This document shows, one piece after another, positions 16,087 through 24,901 of a stretch of 64,000 bases of DNA. Numbering within the stretch: the first letter of the stretch is position 1; each line of letters opens with the position of its first letter. Made by a program: the position numbers and the translations under genes. The stretch is taken from assembly GCA_001464915.1 (NCBI GenBank), contig LNED01000028.1:1-64000 (forward strand), read 5' to 3'. This stretch comes from Sphingomonadales bacterium Ga0077531 (GTDB taxonomy: Bacteria; Pseudomonadota; Alphaproteobacteria; Sphingomonadales; Sphingomonadaceae). The notes under the pieces were generated by a model. That model made no database searches, had not been told where the DNA came from, and was given only the letters and a program-made list of their open reading frames with translations.

Positions 16087-17733
16087 TCAGAACGACTGGA
16101 CCACCCGCAGATTGACGCGCGGCGAATTGTCGCCAGTATCGTAGCGTTCCTCGGAAAGCGGCACGGCCACTTCAAGGTCGAGATCGAGGTTGCGGGTAAT
16201 ATCAGCGCGAAAGCCCCCGCCGCTCGACGCCAGAGTGCCGCCGCCGACCCCGTCGCCAATGTTGGTCACCGTGCCGCCATCGGCAAAGGCATAAAGCTGC
16301 ACATTGCGCACCGCGCCGAGCGCGTCGGGCCAGTCATACCGCAGCTCGCCCACCCCGGCGATACCCTGATCGCCAACGCGCTGGGCGAAGTCATACCCGC
16401 GCAGGAAGGCATTGCCGCCCAGCGCATAGCTTTCGCCGATCAGGAGCGGCGCCGTAGAGAATTGTCCGTTTGCCGCCAACGACACGCTAACCCGCGGCGC
16501 AATCCCGCGCCGCCAATTGAGCCACCATGACAAAGTGGTGAAATCGGGCGGGGCATCGTCGCGGGACGCAAGCGGATCGGCAAGCGCGGTTGCGCCTAGG
16601 ATATCGAAGCCTTGGCTTACAGTCGCGCGCCCCTGCAAGGTGCCGCCTGCCAGCGGGCCGAAGCCATACAAGCCGACCCGTGCGAGGACGATCCGGTCTT
16701 CCCGCGCAAGCGTGCCAAAGCTGTCTTGCCGCAGGTTCTGCACCTCGCCGCTCGCTTCAAGCCACAGGCTGCGTTTCTGCGTGCGCAGCAGCGGATGGCG
16801 CATGCGGATGCCACCCTGCCACGCTTCTCCCTGCAATTCGCGGTCGGCAAGGTAGGCGCCGGGTTCGGTTTGCGAATAGGAACCATACAGCCCGACCTGC
16901 GTGCCGCTGGCGTTGACGATGACGCTGTAACGCGCACTGAAAAACGCCAGCTCATCAGGATCGAGCGGTGTCATCGAATAGCTGAGATCCACCCGGTCGC
17001 GCGGGGAGATTAGCCCGTTGGCATCCAGATCAATCCGCGCGCGCACGGGGCCGACCGGGCGAGTGCCGTCGGTGGAGATGAGTACCGAGCCGCTGAAATC
17101 CTCGCGCCGGGCATCTACCACGAGCACGCGGGACTTGCCGTCGCCTTCGAACCGGGTGGAGCGAACCCACACGCCCGGCAGGTCATCGGCCAGCAGCACT
17201 GCACGCTGCAAGGCGCTGGCCGTTAGGGGGCGTTGGCCAACCAGGGTTTCCAACTGCGTGCGGATCGCCGGATCGTCCGACCCTTCGACCCGCACCGCAT
17301 CAATCCGGCCTTCATCGACCTCAACCCGCAGCATGCCACCGACCAGCGCCTGCTGCGGAATCCATGCTGTGGCGAGGATCAAGCCGCGTTGACGGGCATG
17401 CTCGGCCACGGCGTCGGTCAAGCGGCGCAGATCCGCCCGGTCAAGGTTGCGCCCGGCATAGGGTTCAATCACAGCGGCAAAATCGCTGCGGGGGAGCGTT
17501 TCCAGCCCGTCGATCACAATCGATCCGACATTAAGAGCGGCTGTCCCTTGCGGGGCGACCGGCATATCCAGCACCGGTTGGAATTCGATCCGCACTGCCT
17601 CGTCCACCGGGGCCAGTGGACGATCACGCTCAGCCTGCTGCGCGGGATTCGTCCGGTCGAGCGCATCCTGCGCCGCCAGTCCATGACCGGCGAGCAGGAA
17701 TGGCCCCAACCCGATGAATTTAATCCAACGCAA
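16087..17733 (-). CDS. TpsB-type outer-membrane transporter (ShlB/FhaC family)
   Basis: Two-partner secretion transporter of the Omp85 superfamily. A signal peptide (ending near GLAAQ) is followed by POTRA-like strands (about residues 65-220: ALNVGSIVIDGLETLP and GMLRVEVDEGRIDAVRVEG), then a 16-stranded barrel with the family signature LGGNAFLRGYDF and a terminal Phe (VVQSF). The start is a TTG preceded by AGGGGAAAG. It is 548 aa. No TpsA passenger lies next to it; the divergent gene at 17872 encodes a FecR-domain protein with a long Gly/Asn/Pro tail that could be its client or its regulator. Confidence 0.9.
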   Translation of the reverse strand: MRWIKFIGLGPFLLAGHGLAAQDALDRTNPAQQAERDRPLAPVDEAVRIEFQPVLDMPVAPQGTAALNVGSIVIDGLETLPRSDFAAVIEPYAGRNLDRADLRRLTDAVAEHARQRGLILATAWIPQQALVGGMLRVEVDEGRIDAVRVEGSDDPAIRTQLETLVGQRPLTASALQRAVLLADDLPGVWVRSTRFEGDGKSRVLVVDARREDFSGSVLISTDGTRPVGPVRARIDLDANGLISPRDRVDLSYSMTPLDPDELAFFSARYSVIVNASGTQVGLYGSYSQTEPGAYLADRELQGEAWQGGIRMRHPLLRTQKRSLWLEASGEVQNLRQDSFGTLAREDRIVLARVGLYGFGPLAGGTLQGRATVSQGFDILGATALADPLASRDDAPPDFTTLSWWLNWRRGIAPRVSVSLAANGQFSTAPLLIGESYALGGNAFLRGYDFAQRVGDQGIAGVGELRYDWPDALGAVRNVQLYAFADGGTVTNIGDGVGGGTLASSGGGFRADITRNLDLDLEVAVPLSEERYDTGDNSPRVNLRVVQSF

Positions 17734-17871
17734 AACGTGGCTTTCCCCTGAGAATCGCAGATTGGCCTAGCGTCAAATGGTTAAGCAAAACTCAGTGGAA
17801 GGTTTTCTTTACCATGCCCGTCAACGCAGTCTGCGGACTCGTTAAGCTATTAGGCAGGCAAGGAGCTTTTT
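17734..17871. promoter_or_regulatory. Divergent promoter region
   Basis: This 138-nt region separates tpsB (minus) from the FecR-domain gene (plus) and must hold both promoters. An AAGGAG Shine-Dalgarno sequence lies 7 nt before the plus-strand ATG. No palindromic operator is evident. Confidence 0.5.
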
Positions 17872-19341
17872 ATGCGTAACCTGTCACGCCTTCTTCTGCC
17901 GCTTTTACTGCTGCTGTTCAGCGGTGCGCCTGCATTGGCGCAAACTGCTGGCTGGACGATCAGTGAAGCCAAGGGTTCAGTGCTGGTGATCGATAGCCGC
18001 GGCGAACGTGCGGCCAGCGTTGGACTTGCCATAACGCCCGGCGCGACCGTGCGCACCAAGGCGCAATCGAGCGCCGTGCTGGTGCGCGGGCGCGAATTCG
18101 TGACGCTGCGTCAGAATGCCCAGATCCGCATTCCGCAAGTCACGTCCGAAAAATCGATCATCCAGATCATTCAGGATTATGGCAGCGCGCTATTCAAAAT
18201 CGGCAAGCAGGCCGATCCGCATTTCGGCGTTGAAACGCCCTATCTTGCGGCTGTGGTCAAGGGCACGACCTTTATCATTGCGGTCGGCGCGGACGGCGCG
18301 ACCTTGCAGGTCACCGAAGGCGCGGTTGAAGCATCGACGCCCGATGGCGGCGCGCGTGAGCTGATCCTGCCCGGCGCAGTCGCGATGGTGGCAGCGGGCG
18401 ATACGATGCGGCTGGTGATTGAGGGCGAGGGACGCAAGGTGATCGATTCGCCCGCGCGGCCTGCCAGCGGCCCCGCCGCCACTCCGGCACCTACTGTGTC
18501 TTCCTCTGCCGCAGGCGCAGCCTCAGTTCGGGGCGAAAACCGGGTTGATGCGGCGGTGGTCAGCAGCCCCAGCGATGTGCGCAATTACACCGGCGGCTTT
18601 GCCTCGGGCGAGGTAGCGGTGCTGGCCGGGGTGGTCGTCGCCGATAACAGCGTGCGCGGCGCCGCGCCGCCGTTCAATACCGATGGCGGCGGAATTGGCA
18701 ACGGCAACGGCGATGGCACCCCACCTGCGGAGCCGGGCAACGGCAACGGCGGCGGCACCCCGCCTGCGGAGCCGGGCAATGGCAATGGCAATGGCAACGG
18801 CAACGGCAATGGCCCAACGCCGCCAGTCGATGAGCCTGGGCCCCCAGTGGACGTCCCTGGCCCTCCTGTTGATGCAGGTCCGCCAGCAGACGTAGGGCCG
18901 CCTGATGACATTCCAGGTCCGCCAGCCAATGTCCCCGGTCCGCCAGACAACGCTCCCGGCCCGCCTGATGGCGTGCCGGGTCCGCCCGTTGATGTCGGCC
19001 CTCCCATTGACGTAGGCCCGCCCGACGATTTGCCGGAGCCCCCCGGCGGTGATGACGACGTCGGCGATGACGATGACGGCGGCAATGGTGACGACGATGA
19101 CGGCGGAAACGGCAACGGCAACGGCAACAACGGCAATGGCAACGGCAATGGCGGCGGCAACGGCACCGGTGACGAGGGCAGCGGCAACGACGATGGCGGC
19201 AACGACAATGGCAATGGTGGCGGCAACGATGGCAGACTGAATATCCGCGTTGGCATTGGCGCGGATGGCATCGAGGCAGGGCTCTCGGCCCGCGATGCGA
19301 TGGCCGATCCGTCGGGCCGCGATCTGTCGATCCAGCCCTGA
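17872..19341 (+). CDS. Secreted FecR-domain protein with low-complexity tail
   Basis: Exported 489-aa protein. A clear Sec signal peptide (to about residue 23, PALAQ) precedes a FecR domain at about residues 45-150 (GATVRTKAQSSAVLVRGREF, TPYLAAVVKGTTFIIAVGAD). FecR domains are beta-rich modules found in cell-surface signalling and binding proteins. From about residue 273 to 454 the sequence is Gly-Asn and Gly-Pro-Pro repeats with acidic blocks. A short ordered-looking C-terminus follows (NIRVGIGADGIEAGLSARDA). It sits 18 nt before a CHASE2-EAL gene and probably acts as its periplasmic partner, a pairing repeated at 58890-61680. Confidence 0.85.
   Translation: MRNLSRLLLPLLLLLFSGAPALAQTAGWTISEAKGSVLVIDSRGERAASVGLAITPGATVRTKAQSSAVLVRGREFVTLRQNAQIRIPQVTSEKSIIQIIQDYGSALFKIGKQADPHFGVETPYLAAVVKGTTFIIAVGADGATLQVTEGAVEASTPDGGARELILPGAVAMVAAGDTMRLVIEGEGRKVIDSPARPASGPAATPAPTVSSSAAGAASVRGENRVDAAVVSSPSDVRNYTGGFASGEVAVLAGVVVADNSVRGAAPPFNTDGGGIGNGNGDGTPPAEPGNGNGGGTPPAEPGNGNGNGNGNGNGPTPPVDEPGPPVDVPGPPVDAGPPADVGPPDDIPGPPANVPGPPDNAPGPPDGVPGPPVDVGPPIDVGPPDDLPEPPGGDDDVGDDDDGGNGDDDDGGNGNGNGNNGNGNGNGGGNGTGDEGSGNDDGGNDNGNGGGNDGRLNIRVGIGADGIEAGLSARDAMADPSGRDLSIQP
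18691..19233 (+). repeat. Low-complexity coding repeats (GN, GPPxDV, D/G runs)
   Basis: Within the FecR-domain gene: first Gly-Asn runs with two copies of TPPAEPGNGNG, then about a dozen Gly-Pro-Pro units of the type GPPVDV/GPPDDI, then acidic D4-GGNG blocks and further Gly-Asn runs. The acidic Gly-rich blocks resemble calcium-binding repeats only loosely. Such tracts are prone to length variation. Confidence 0.85.
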
Positions 19342-19359
19342 TTTAGCCAGCACCCGCGC

Positions 19360-21678
19360 GTGACACCTTTGCGGTTATCTTTGCCGGACGTGCCAGATAC
19401 GTTCTTGCTGCGGATCGCGGCGACGCTGTTCGTGGCTGTGCTGGTGGCGTTGGCTGCTGTCACTGGTTCATTTCGCCCGATCGAACACCGGCTCGACGAA
19501 CTGACTTTCGCCGCGCTCGAACGGGATGCCAGCGGGCAGGTGCACGTGGTCGAAATGGACGCCGCCAGCATGGCCGCGATCCAGAGCTGGCCGTGGCCGC
19601 GCGATCACTATGCGCGGGTGGTTAAGCAGCTTGATGCCGCAGGCGTCCGTTCAATCAGCTTTGACGTCGATTTCTCGGGCAGTTCGGATCCGGCGCGCGA
19701 TCAGGAGTTCGGCGCGGCGATTGCGGCGGCCAACGCGCCGGTAGCGCTCCCTACATTTTCCCAGAACGCAGGCTTTCGCGCCGGACGCCAGCTGGACTCG
19801 CTCCCCATCGCGCCGCTGCGCGAGTCCGCACACCTCGCCTCGGTCTCGGTTGCGCCCGATCCCGATGGCTTTGTGCGCCGGATGAAGATGGGCACCGTCA
19901 CCGGCAATTTGGCCCGCCCATCAATCGCGGCCTTTGTCGCCGGGCGCGCGGGCACGGTGGGGGAGAGTTTTCCGATTGATTTCGCAGTCGATCCCACCAC
20001 GATCCCGCGCCACAGCTTTATCGCGATTGAACGTGGGATGTTCCAGCCCGGCGCGCTCAAGGACAAGGACGTCATTATCGGCGCGACCGCCATCGAAAAT
20101 GGCGATCGTTATCCGGTGCCGCGTCACGGCGTTATCCCGGGCGTGATCGTGCAGGTGATGGCGGCTGAAACGCTGAGCGATGCGGTGCCCACATATGGCG
20201 GCTGGACGGCGCCGCTGGTGGGTGCAATTCTGCTATCCCTGTTGGTAGCGTCGTCGCGGCGTCGGCTGGCGGTGGTGCAGCGTGCCGCCGCGAGTGCGGC
20301 TCTCATCGTTCTGCTATGGCTGGGTGCCAAGACGATCGGCGCAATCTGGTTTGAGATCGTCCCGGCGCTGGCATTGGTGGGAGCGACCGCGCTGCTTAGG
20401 CTGGCCATCCTGACCCACCTTTACGCGGTGCAACAAAAGCGGATCGACGCCGAAAGCGGCTTGCCCAACCGGCTGGCTTTGGATGCGCGGCGGATCACCA
20501 ACGAGGATCGCTATGTCATCGCTGCCCAGATCGATGATTTCGACGCGCTCAAACTGGCGGTGGGGTCGCAATATGTTGGCGAATTGCTGCGGCGGCTGGT
20601 CGAACGGTTGCAGGTGACAGCGTCTGCCACCACAATCTACCGCATCGAAGATCGTATGCTGGTGTGGAGCACGCCGCTCGAAATCAGTGAGGTTGAACCG
20701 CTGATGTCGGGCCTGCGGGCGATCATGCGCAGCCCGTTTGAAGTGGCCGGGCGCAGGCTTGGCGTGTCGCTCACCTTCGGGGTCGCCGCTGCTGAAAGCG
20801 TCGGGGCCGCGTCCAACGCGGCCCACGCGGCCAGCCTCGCGCGCCGTTCGGGCAAGCCATGGCGGCTGCATTCCGATGGTGCGGGCGAGGCCGCGGCACA
20901 GCAATTCTCGCTGCTGGGTGAGCTTGATGATGCCCTGCGCGAAGGCAATATCACGGTGCTGTATCAGCCCAAAATCAACCTCGCCACGGGACGGATCGAC
21001 GCCGCTGAAGCGCTGGTGCGCTGGCGCCACCCGGTGCGCGGGATGCTGCCGCCCGATTGTTTTATTCCGGTAATTGAGGAAGCCGGCCGGATCGACGATC
21101 TGACGCTGGAGGTGCTGGCGCAATCGATCAGAGCGATGCGCGCGTGGTGCGTTCAGGGGCTGGTGATCGGGGTTGCGGTGAATATTTCGGCCGGATTGCT
21201 GGCGTCTGACAGCTTTGCCGCCAAGGCGCTGGCATTGATCGCGCGCTCCGGGGTTCCGGCAAACCGGCTGACGTTCGAAGTGACGGAGAGCGCACAGTTT
21301 GAAGATTCGGACAAAGCGGTCGCCATGCTCCAACAGTTCCGCGCCGCCGGTCTCCAGATTTCGATGGATGATTATGGCACTGGGCAGTCGACGCTCAACT
21401 ATCTCAAGCTGCTGCCTTTGACCGAGCTGAAAATCGACCGCAGCTTTGTCCAGCACGCGCATATCGACAAGGGCGATGCGATGCTGGTGCGTTCGACGGT
21501 GCAGCTGGCCCACGAATTGGGCTACAAAGTCGTGGCCGAAGGGATTGAGGATGCTGCTTGCCTTGCGTTCCTGAAGACGATCGGCTGCGACTATGCGCAG
21601 GGATATTTCGTCGGACGGCCATTGACGGCGGCGGATCTGGCAGCGTTGGTCAATCGTTCCGCCGATATTGCTGCATAA
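19360..21678 (+). CDS. CHASE2 sensor with degenerate GGDEF and intact EAL domain
   Basis: Membrane-bound c-di-GMP phosphodiesterase. After an N-terminal helix comes a periplasmic CHASE2 domain (about residues 35-275; WPWPRDHYARVV, GVRSISFDVDFS), then three membrane helices (about 280-370), a GGDEF-fold domain and a C-terminal EAL domain. The GGDEF signature is replaced by RIEDR, so cyclase activity is unlikely. The EAL domain keeps E550 (EALVRWRHP), NISA, EVTES, D670-D671 (DDYGTGQS), LKIDRSF, EGIED and AQGYFVGRP, so it should hydrolyse c-di-GMP. The start is a GTG. It ends 3 nt from the convergent gene at 21682. Confidence 0.93.
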   Translation: MTPLRLSLPDVPDTFLLRIAATLFVAVLVALAAVTGSFRPIEHRLDELTFAALERDASGQVHVVEMDAASMAAIQSWPWPRDHYARVVKQLDAAGVRSISFDVDFSGSSDPARDQEFGAAIAAANAPVALPTFSQNAGFRAGRQLDSLPIAPLRESAHLASVSVAPDPDGFVRRMKMGTVTGNLARPSIAAFVAGRAGTVGESFPIDFAVDPTTIPRHSFIAIERGMFQPGALKDKDVIIGATAIENGDRYPVPRHGVIPGVIVQVMAAETLSDAVPTYGGWTAPLVGAILLSLLVASSRRRLAVVQRAAASAALIVLLWLGAKTIGAIWFEIVPALALVGATALLRLAILTHLYAVQQKRIDAESGLPNRLALDARRITNEDRYVIAAQIDDFDALKLAVGSQYVGELLRRLVERLQVTASATTIYRIEDRMLVWSTPLEISEVEPLMSGLRAIMRSPFEVAGRRLGVSLTFGVAAAESVGAASNAAHAASLARRSGKPWRLHSDGAGEAAAQQFSLLGELDDALREGNITVLYQPKINLATGRIDAAEALVRWRHPVRGMLPPDCFIPVIEEAGRIDDLTLEVLAQSIRAMRAWCVQGLVIGVAVNISAGLLASDSFAAKALALIARSGVPANRLTFEVTESAQFEDSDKAVAMLQQFRAAGLQISMDDYGTGQSTLNYLKLLPLTELKIDRSFVQHAHIDKGDAMLVRSTVQLAHELGYKVVAEGIEDAACLAFLKTIGCDYAQGYFVGRPLTAADLAALVNRSADIAA

Positions 21679-21681
21679 GGG

Positions 21682-22665
21682 CTAACTTACCAGCAGTTCG
21701 GAAAGCGGAAGACGTGCGGGCGCAAAGCCTGTGCCGCTGCGCCGCCCGATGCGGAATGCGCTGACGAGGCGGCGATTGCCACCGATGCTGTGGTCACGGG
21801 ACAGGGCGACGGCGGTTTCGGGATGATCGGCCAGCGCGGCGAGGACATTGCCGCCCATCCCGGCCGCGTCGATCTCCAACCACAGGCGGTGGAACGCGCG
21901 CCCGCTTTCGAACGGGTCTTCCTCGGCAGCGCGGTGGAACAGCACGAGTCCGGCGGCGTGGGCAAAGCCCTTGGCCTCAGCCAGCAGTGCGGGCGCAAGG
22001 CCGATGGCAGCGAGCGGGCGGAAAAATGGGCCGAGCACGGCGCCGGCGGCGGTCGCTTCGAGCGACGATAGCTGCATCGCGGCGGCGTTCAGCCCATCGC
22101 GCGCCCAATCGGGGTGGCTTGGTTTCAGGCGCATCCAGTGGGTGAGTTCAGCGCGAAAGCCTTTGCCGCGCATGATCGCATAGCTCGCCCGGTCGTAAGC
22201 GGCGGCGATGGCTGTGATCGCGGCGGGATCGGTGATGACGGTGCGATCTGTGCCCGCGAGGGCAGCAGCGGCGGTACGGTCGGCGGGCGAGGGCGGCAGG
22301 AAGGCACCGCGCCACGACGCACGCTTTGCCAGAACCGGTAGCAGCGGATCGGGCGATGCGCCGGGGGTGAAGGTCAGGCGGGCGATCTGATCCAGCGCGC
22401 CGTGCGTGTCCGACAATCGCTCCACTTGCGTCGTCAGCCCTTCGCCCGAGGCGGCAATCGCCAGCCCTTCGGTCGCCGCGCCAAGGCTGATCGCGGCGTC
22501 ATGCCCGCGCGGGTCGCCGACCGCCAGACGCCGCGCCGGGTCCTCCAGCAGCACCAGCGTATCGCCATCAATCCGCCAGCGCGCAGGCTGCACGTTGTGG
22601 ACGCTGGGCGAGGCGAGCGCGGCTTCGACCAGCCGAGTGAGCAGCGCGCTCATGCCCCCGCTCAT
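21682..22665 (-). CDS. Nitroreductase-fold protein of the E1-like operon
   Basis: FMN-dependent nitroreductase-like protein. The N-terminal VEAALASPSVHNVQPARWRI matches the FMN-binding opening of the family; later parts are long and divergent (327 aa). The ATG at 22665 overlaps the upstream stop (ATGA); a longer extension runs inside the neighbouring gene. It is the last gene of a five-gene operon with a ThiF/E1-like enzyme. Nitroreductase-fold enzymes beside E1-like enzymes can act as oxidases of cyclised or adenylated intermediates. The actual substrate here is unknown. Confidence 0.75.
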   Translation of the reverse strand: MSGGMSALLTRLVEAALASPSVHNVQPARWRIDGDTLVLLEDPARRLAVGDPRGHDAAISLGAATEGLAIAASGEGLTTQVERLSDTHGALDQIARLTFTPGASPDPLLPVLAKRASWRGAFLPPSPADRTAAAALAGTDRTVITDPAAITAIAAAYDRASYAIMRGKGFRAELTHWMRLKPSHPDWARDGLNAAAMQLSSLEATAAGAVLGPFFRPLAAIGLAPALLAEAKGFAHAAGLVLFHRAAEEDPFESGRAFHRLWLEIDAAGMGGNVLAALADHPETAVALSRDHSIGGNRRLVSAFRIGRRSGTGFAPARLPLSELLVS

Positions 22666-23768
22666 TTCAGGCCTTTGCGAAACAGGTGGAGCTTGTGCAG
22701 ACTGCGTCCGCCAAGCTTTTCGACCTGTCGCAAGCTCGCAGGGTTCTCGTCCGCGATCCAAGTCCCGCCGACCGTCTCGTACCCCGCCGCCTTCACCCGG
22801 CCGAGCGTATGCGCGATCATCGCGCCCATGATCCCCTGACTATGCGCCGCGCGCGCGACTGAATAGAAGATCAGCACCGCGCGCTTGCGGTTCATGCGAT
22901 ATCGCAGAAAATGCCACGGGGTGGTGATGCCGAAGCGCGACCGGGTCGCCTTCAGGAACCCGTTGAGGTCAGGGATCGCAATGATCACCCCCACCGGCTC
23001 GCCATCGCGTTTCAGCACCGATGACAGGCGCGGGTCGAGGATCGTGCTGAGTTCCCCCGCCTGAAACTGGAATTCGTCGGGCGTCAGCGGCACGAACATC
23101 GGGTTGTCGTAAAACCCGTCATTCAGCAGCAGCCGCGCTTCTTCCATACGTTCGGGGAAGGTCGATTGCTTGATCGGCGCGAATTCAAACCGCGCCGGGT
23201 CGAGCGGGGGCACGGGGACGTTGGCTTTGGTCAGGTCGACCTCAAAGGTGGTCATCGGGAAGTATGGCGCGAACCCCGCCGCCTCCAGCATACCCGGCAA
23301 CCACGGCGCGCCAACGATCATGTCGGTGTAGGCCGCCTCACCAAACCCGCCGGTCATCACCCCGCATTGCTGCATCGCGGTGAGGTTGAAGTTGCCGACC
23401 AGCTCCTCGGCCCCTTGCTCGCGCGCGAATCTTTCTGCTGCTTCGAGCAGCATCCGGCCGGCCTCAGCGTCATCGGCGCAATCGAAGAACCCGAATTGCG
23501 CGCGGTTCCAGCCCCACCGCTCGTTCGAGGCGCGGTGCATATGCGCGATGATCCGGCCCACTGGCTTGCCGCCGCGATTCACCGTCCAGAACCGATAGGG
23601 GTTGCCCGCCAGCCACAGCGGGTTCTTGGCCGGGTCGAGCATCTTCATGATGTCACCCTTCAACGGCGAGACATAGCCGACGCTGTCGGGATAGGCGTTG
23701 AATGGCGCGTCAAAGAACGCCTTCGGGTCGCCTTCATGCAAGGTCAGGGCGTGTAGGCTCAGGGTCAT
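22662..23768 (-). CDS. GNAT-fold acyltransferase-like protein (YghO-like)
   Basis: 368-residue cytoplasmic protein that appears to contain two GNAT-like halves. The first includes GKPVGRIIAHMH and a FGFFDCADDAEAGRMLLEAA segment; the second has GEPVGVIIAIPDLN followed by RAVLIFYSVARAAHSQGIMG, which lies where GNAT proteins bind acyl-CoA, and ends GGTWIADENPASLRQVEKLG, typical of the last GNAT motif. The ATG overlaps the stop of the membrane-protein gene. The acyl donor and acceptor are unknown; the E1-like and nitroreductase neighbours suggest a small-molecule or peptide modification pathway. Confidence 0.75.
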   Translation of the reverse strand: MTLSLHALTLHEGDPKAFFDAPFNAYPDSVGYVSPLKGDIMKMLDPAKNPLWLAGNPYRFWTVNRGGKPVGRIIAHMHRASNERWGWNRAQFGFFDCADDAEAGRMLLEAAERFAREQGAEELVGNFNLTAMQQCGVMTGGFGEAAYTDMIVGAPWLPGMLEAAGFAPYFPMTTFEVDLTKANVPVPPLDPARFEFAPIKQSTFPERMEEARLLLNDGFYDNPMFVPLTPDEFQFQAGELSTILDPRLSSVLKRDGEPVGVIIAIPDLNGFLKATRSRFGITTPWHFLRYRMNRKRAVLIFYSVARAAHSQGIMGAMIAHTLGRVKAAGYETVGGTWIADENPASLRQVEKLGGRSLHKLHLFRKGLK

Positions 23769-24901
23769 GGGGCACGCTCCAGCAGCCGAGCGACAATGGT
23801 GAGTTCGCTCGTCAGGCGATCCTGATTGAGCGCGCCGCCCGATATGGCGAGGAAGCGCGGCGGGTGCTGCGAGAGGCGAAGCAAGTGGCTCGCCCCGTAA
23901 CGGCTGAGCAATTCCCGCGCTGCGCCGGTGAGGGTGTCGATCGCGCCGCCTTCAGCCGCACACACCACCGACTTGGCGGCGAGCGCGGCGATCAGATCAT
24001 CGGGCAGGTCAGCCAGTGTCGCAGCGGTCACCGGCACGCCGCTGGCAAGCAAGGGATGCGCGGCGAGGATCGCGGCTTCCTCGTGTCCTGCCTTGGCGAT
24101 GGGGGGGAGCAGGCCTTCCGCGCGGCTGGCCGGATCGGCGAAGCGTTCGACCAGCAGCGCCAGCGCCGCCGCGCCCGCCGCCGTCGCTGACAGCGCCAGC
24201 GTCACCGGGTCGGCGGCACCCATCAGCTTGGCTCCCAGTGCGACGATCCCGCCAGCGCCAGCGATGATCACAATGTCGCCCAGCAATCGCAGCGGCCGGC
24301 TTGCCTCTCCCGCCAATCGCGAACAGGCGAGCACGAACACTAGCGCCGCAAACGGCCCACCGCGAAACGGCAGGTCGGGGAACAATCGCGCGAAATCGGT
24401 CGCCAGCAGCGGTACCGCCAGCGCAAAAGCCAGCGCAAGCATATCGACCGCGCGCCGCTCCGCCAGGGAAACCGCGCTGCGCTGGCTGACGAGATGCACT
24501 AGCAGCGCCGCCATCACCGCCGCCTGAAACAGCGCCAGTGCGATGATCGCTGCGCCCGTCCACACGATGCCAAAGGTGACGGCGAGCACCGAAAACCCGA
24601 TGGCTCCGAACAGCGCCAGCAGCTTGAGCCAGCGCGGGGCATGGCGGCGAACCAGCTCCTCCGCCAGCCGCAAGGTGGCGAGCGGCAGCCACGCGGCAAC
24701 CACCATCGTAAAGGCGACGAAGAATGGCGAGGGCAGGGCGAAGTTCGCCAGGCGCAAGCCCAGCAGCAGCGCAATCAACGTCAGCAGCAGCTGCAAATGC
24801 CCTGCCACCCCGCCGCCGCGCGCAGCCGCCGCCACGCCCGCGCGCGCCACCAGCGCGGCAAGCAGGCCAATGGCGGTCAGCAGGGCGCCAATCGCGGTCA
24901 T
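23765..24901 (-). CDS. Multi-pass membrane protein with soluble C-terminal domain
   Basis: 378-residue protein I do not recognise. About ten hydrophobic helices fill the first 250 residues (for example AIGALLTAIGLLAALVARAG and IVIIAGAGGIVALGAKLMG). A soluble domain of about 125 residues follows (PIAKAGHEEAAILAAHPLLA, LLSRYGASHLLRLSQHPPRF). It overlaps both neighbours by 4 nt (ATGA), so it is made with the E1-like enzyme and the GNAT protein. It may anchor the pathway at the membrane or move its product. Confidence 0.7.
   Translation of the reverse strand: MTAIGALLTAIGLLAALVARAGVAAAARGGGVAGHLQLLLTLIALLLGLRLANFALPSPFFVAFTMVVAAWLPLATLRLAEELVRRHAPRWLKLLALFGAIGFSVLAVTFGIVWTGAAIIALALFQAAVMAALLVHLVSQRSAVSLAERRAVDMLALAFALAVPLLATDFARLFPDLPFRGGPFAALVFVLACSRLAGEASRPLRLLGDIVIIAGAGGIVALGAKLMGAADPVTLALSATAAGAAALALLVERFADPASRAEGLLPPIAKAGHEEAAILAAHPLLASGVPVTAATLADLPDDLIAALAAKSVVCAAEGGAIDTLTGAARELLSRYGASHLLRLSQHPPRFLAISGGALNQDRLTSELTIVARLLERAP

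Noticed and set aside
17779-17800. CtrA-like site with TTAA in the divergent tpsB/FecR region
   Set aside because: Only one half-site is present; the second TTAA at the required spacing is absent.
18694-19233. CRISPR-like or VNTR non-coding repeat array
   Set aside because: Repeats are short, in frame and without unique spacers of constant length; they encode a protein tail.
18585-19571. Minus-strand open frame rich in Pro/Ser/Leu opposite the FecR gene
   Set aside because: Mirror image of the Gly-Asn and Gly-Pro-Pro repeats; no start context and no independent domain.
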